DNA of 64,000 nucleotides from CBDAPE01 sp965198325 (GTDB taxonomy: Bacteria; Pseudomonadota; Alphaproteobacteria; UBA828; JAPUJA01), in the NCBI GenBank assembly GCA_965198325.1, contig CBDAPE010000015.1, positions 124,001-188,000 of the forward strand, given 5' to 3'. The translations under genes and the position numbers were made by a program. Positions 63,551 to 64,000 of this stretch are shown here, piece after piece. Under the pieces are notes generated by a model that was given only the letters and a program-made list of their open reading frames with translations, made no database searches and was not told the DNA's origin. Each line of letters starts with the position of its first letter. Within the stretch, counting starts at the first letter, position 1.

Positions 63551-63815
63551 GGCACCGTCAGACAAATGTGAACCGACCAGCAAACACCCGTAGCCGGTGG
63601 GTCTCAGGCCGCAAGTTGACGCCACTCAGCCAGGGCAGTTGAGCGGTTCTGCTTGAATTCGTCGCGGCGGGTGAGATGGCGGTCTAGGTTGAAGTGGTTG
63701 TGGATCGACGCGTGGATAGCAGCGAAATTCGGAAGGGTCTTGATGTCCCTGAATTTCGCCATCGCTCCTTCCATCCGTCGACGAACGGGAGGCCTGCGAG
63801 ACGAACCGTTGTCAG
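63551..63815 (-). mobile_element. IS6-family transposase C-terminal remnant with terminal repeat
   Basis: From about 63815 down to TGA 63606-63604 the minus strand reads MAKFRDIKTLPNFAAIHASI, HNHFNLDRHLTRRDEF and KQNRSTALAEWRQLAA, the end of an IS6-type DDE transposase. Upstream codons (PPVRRRMEG) stand where the NSHQPTRRRER signature would be. The outer end at 63551 is GGCACCGTCAGACAAATG, related to the ends near 23.8 and 46.3 kb. The transposase is broken further inside, and the remaining bases to 64000 show no clear gene. Confidence 0.75.
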
Positions 63816-64000
63816 AGGTCCGCGATCGCCCGGAACGAAAGCTCGAACTCTTCTTCTCTGAAATGGAACTGAGCCGTCTCGGTCGCCTTCGATCGGATAC
63901 CTTCGGGTTGATTCAGATCAATGTCCCGCTGCCGGTCATCCTTGTAGCCTTTCCAAACAATGCGAAAACGCCCATCGGACTCGGCCGCTGACCGGCCGGA

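Noticed and set aside
1..64000. CRISPR arrays, rRNA and tRNA genes
   Set aside because: No regularly spaced repeat array of CRISPR type was seen (the TPR repeats are coding), and no tRNA- or rRNA-like sequence was recognised. A covariance-model search would be needed to exclude small RNAs.

Overview
The window looks like chromosome of a GC-rich alphaproteobacterium (Rhodospirillales/Rhizobiales-like; taxon inferred, not proven). The basis is the gene style: a CobN-type cobalamin cluster with a CobW GTPase, cbtAB, a CHASE2 cyclase, IS21/IS3/IS6 elements and alphaproteobacterial-style intergenic repeats. It falls into a well-kept central block and two decayed, IS-rich flanks.

Left flank (0-23.7 kb). 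A frameshifted glutamine-synthetase-family gene and an aldehyde dehydrogenase come first. Then a TPR-CHAT (caspase-like) gene with a frameshift and a stop faces a CHASE2 adenylate cyclase split by an amber codon and its exported partner. Next are a truncated and an intact GFA-family gene, a SnoaL-like gene with an amber codon, and an IS21 element whose istA is frameshifted. After that come a creatinase-like M24 hydrolase, a glycine-betaine-type binding protein and a double-length permease (no ATPase seen), a dimethylformamidase-like large subunit with an internal duplication, and a Rieske oxygenase. Remnants of IS3, an rve-type IS and IS6 lie between them.

Centre (23.8-46.2 kb). A nearly unbroken cobalamin biosynthesis block of 21 ORFs: cobB-cobA, cbiD-cobK, cobM / cbiG-cobJ fusion / cobI / cobL / cobH / cbiX, cobD, cobQ-cobO-cobN-cobW-cobU behind a cobalamin riboswitch, a cobC-type phosphatase and cobS, cobT, and the cobalt importer cbtA-cbtB. 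It mixes early-cobalt parts (CbiX, CbiD, CbiG) with a late-cobalt part (CobN). Both borders carry related IS6-type terminal sequences, and the last codons of cobB are IS-derived.

Right flank (46.3-64 kb). A four-gene catabolic run (AMP-forming CoA ligase, truncated crotonase, Rieske oxygenase, two-domain VOC/extradiol enzyme) follows a PotD/B/C-type ABC importer whose ATPase survives only as a fragment. Then come a dimethylformamidase-like large/small subunit pair, a parvulin and an IS3 element. The window ends with a divergent urease (frameshifted fused UreAB plus UreC) beside a guanidine-hydrolase-like ureohydrolase, bordered by an IS6 remnant.

A common thread outside the cob block is recovery of carbon and nitrogen from amides, guanidino or methylated-amine compounds and aromatics: creatinase-like and guanidinase-like enzymes would both release urea, which a urease would hydrolyse. 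This is inference from families and neighbourhood. Disabling lesions are common in the flanks and, apart from one odd start codon, absent from the cob block, which suggests real decay of the flanks more than sequencing error.
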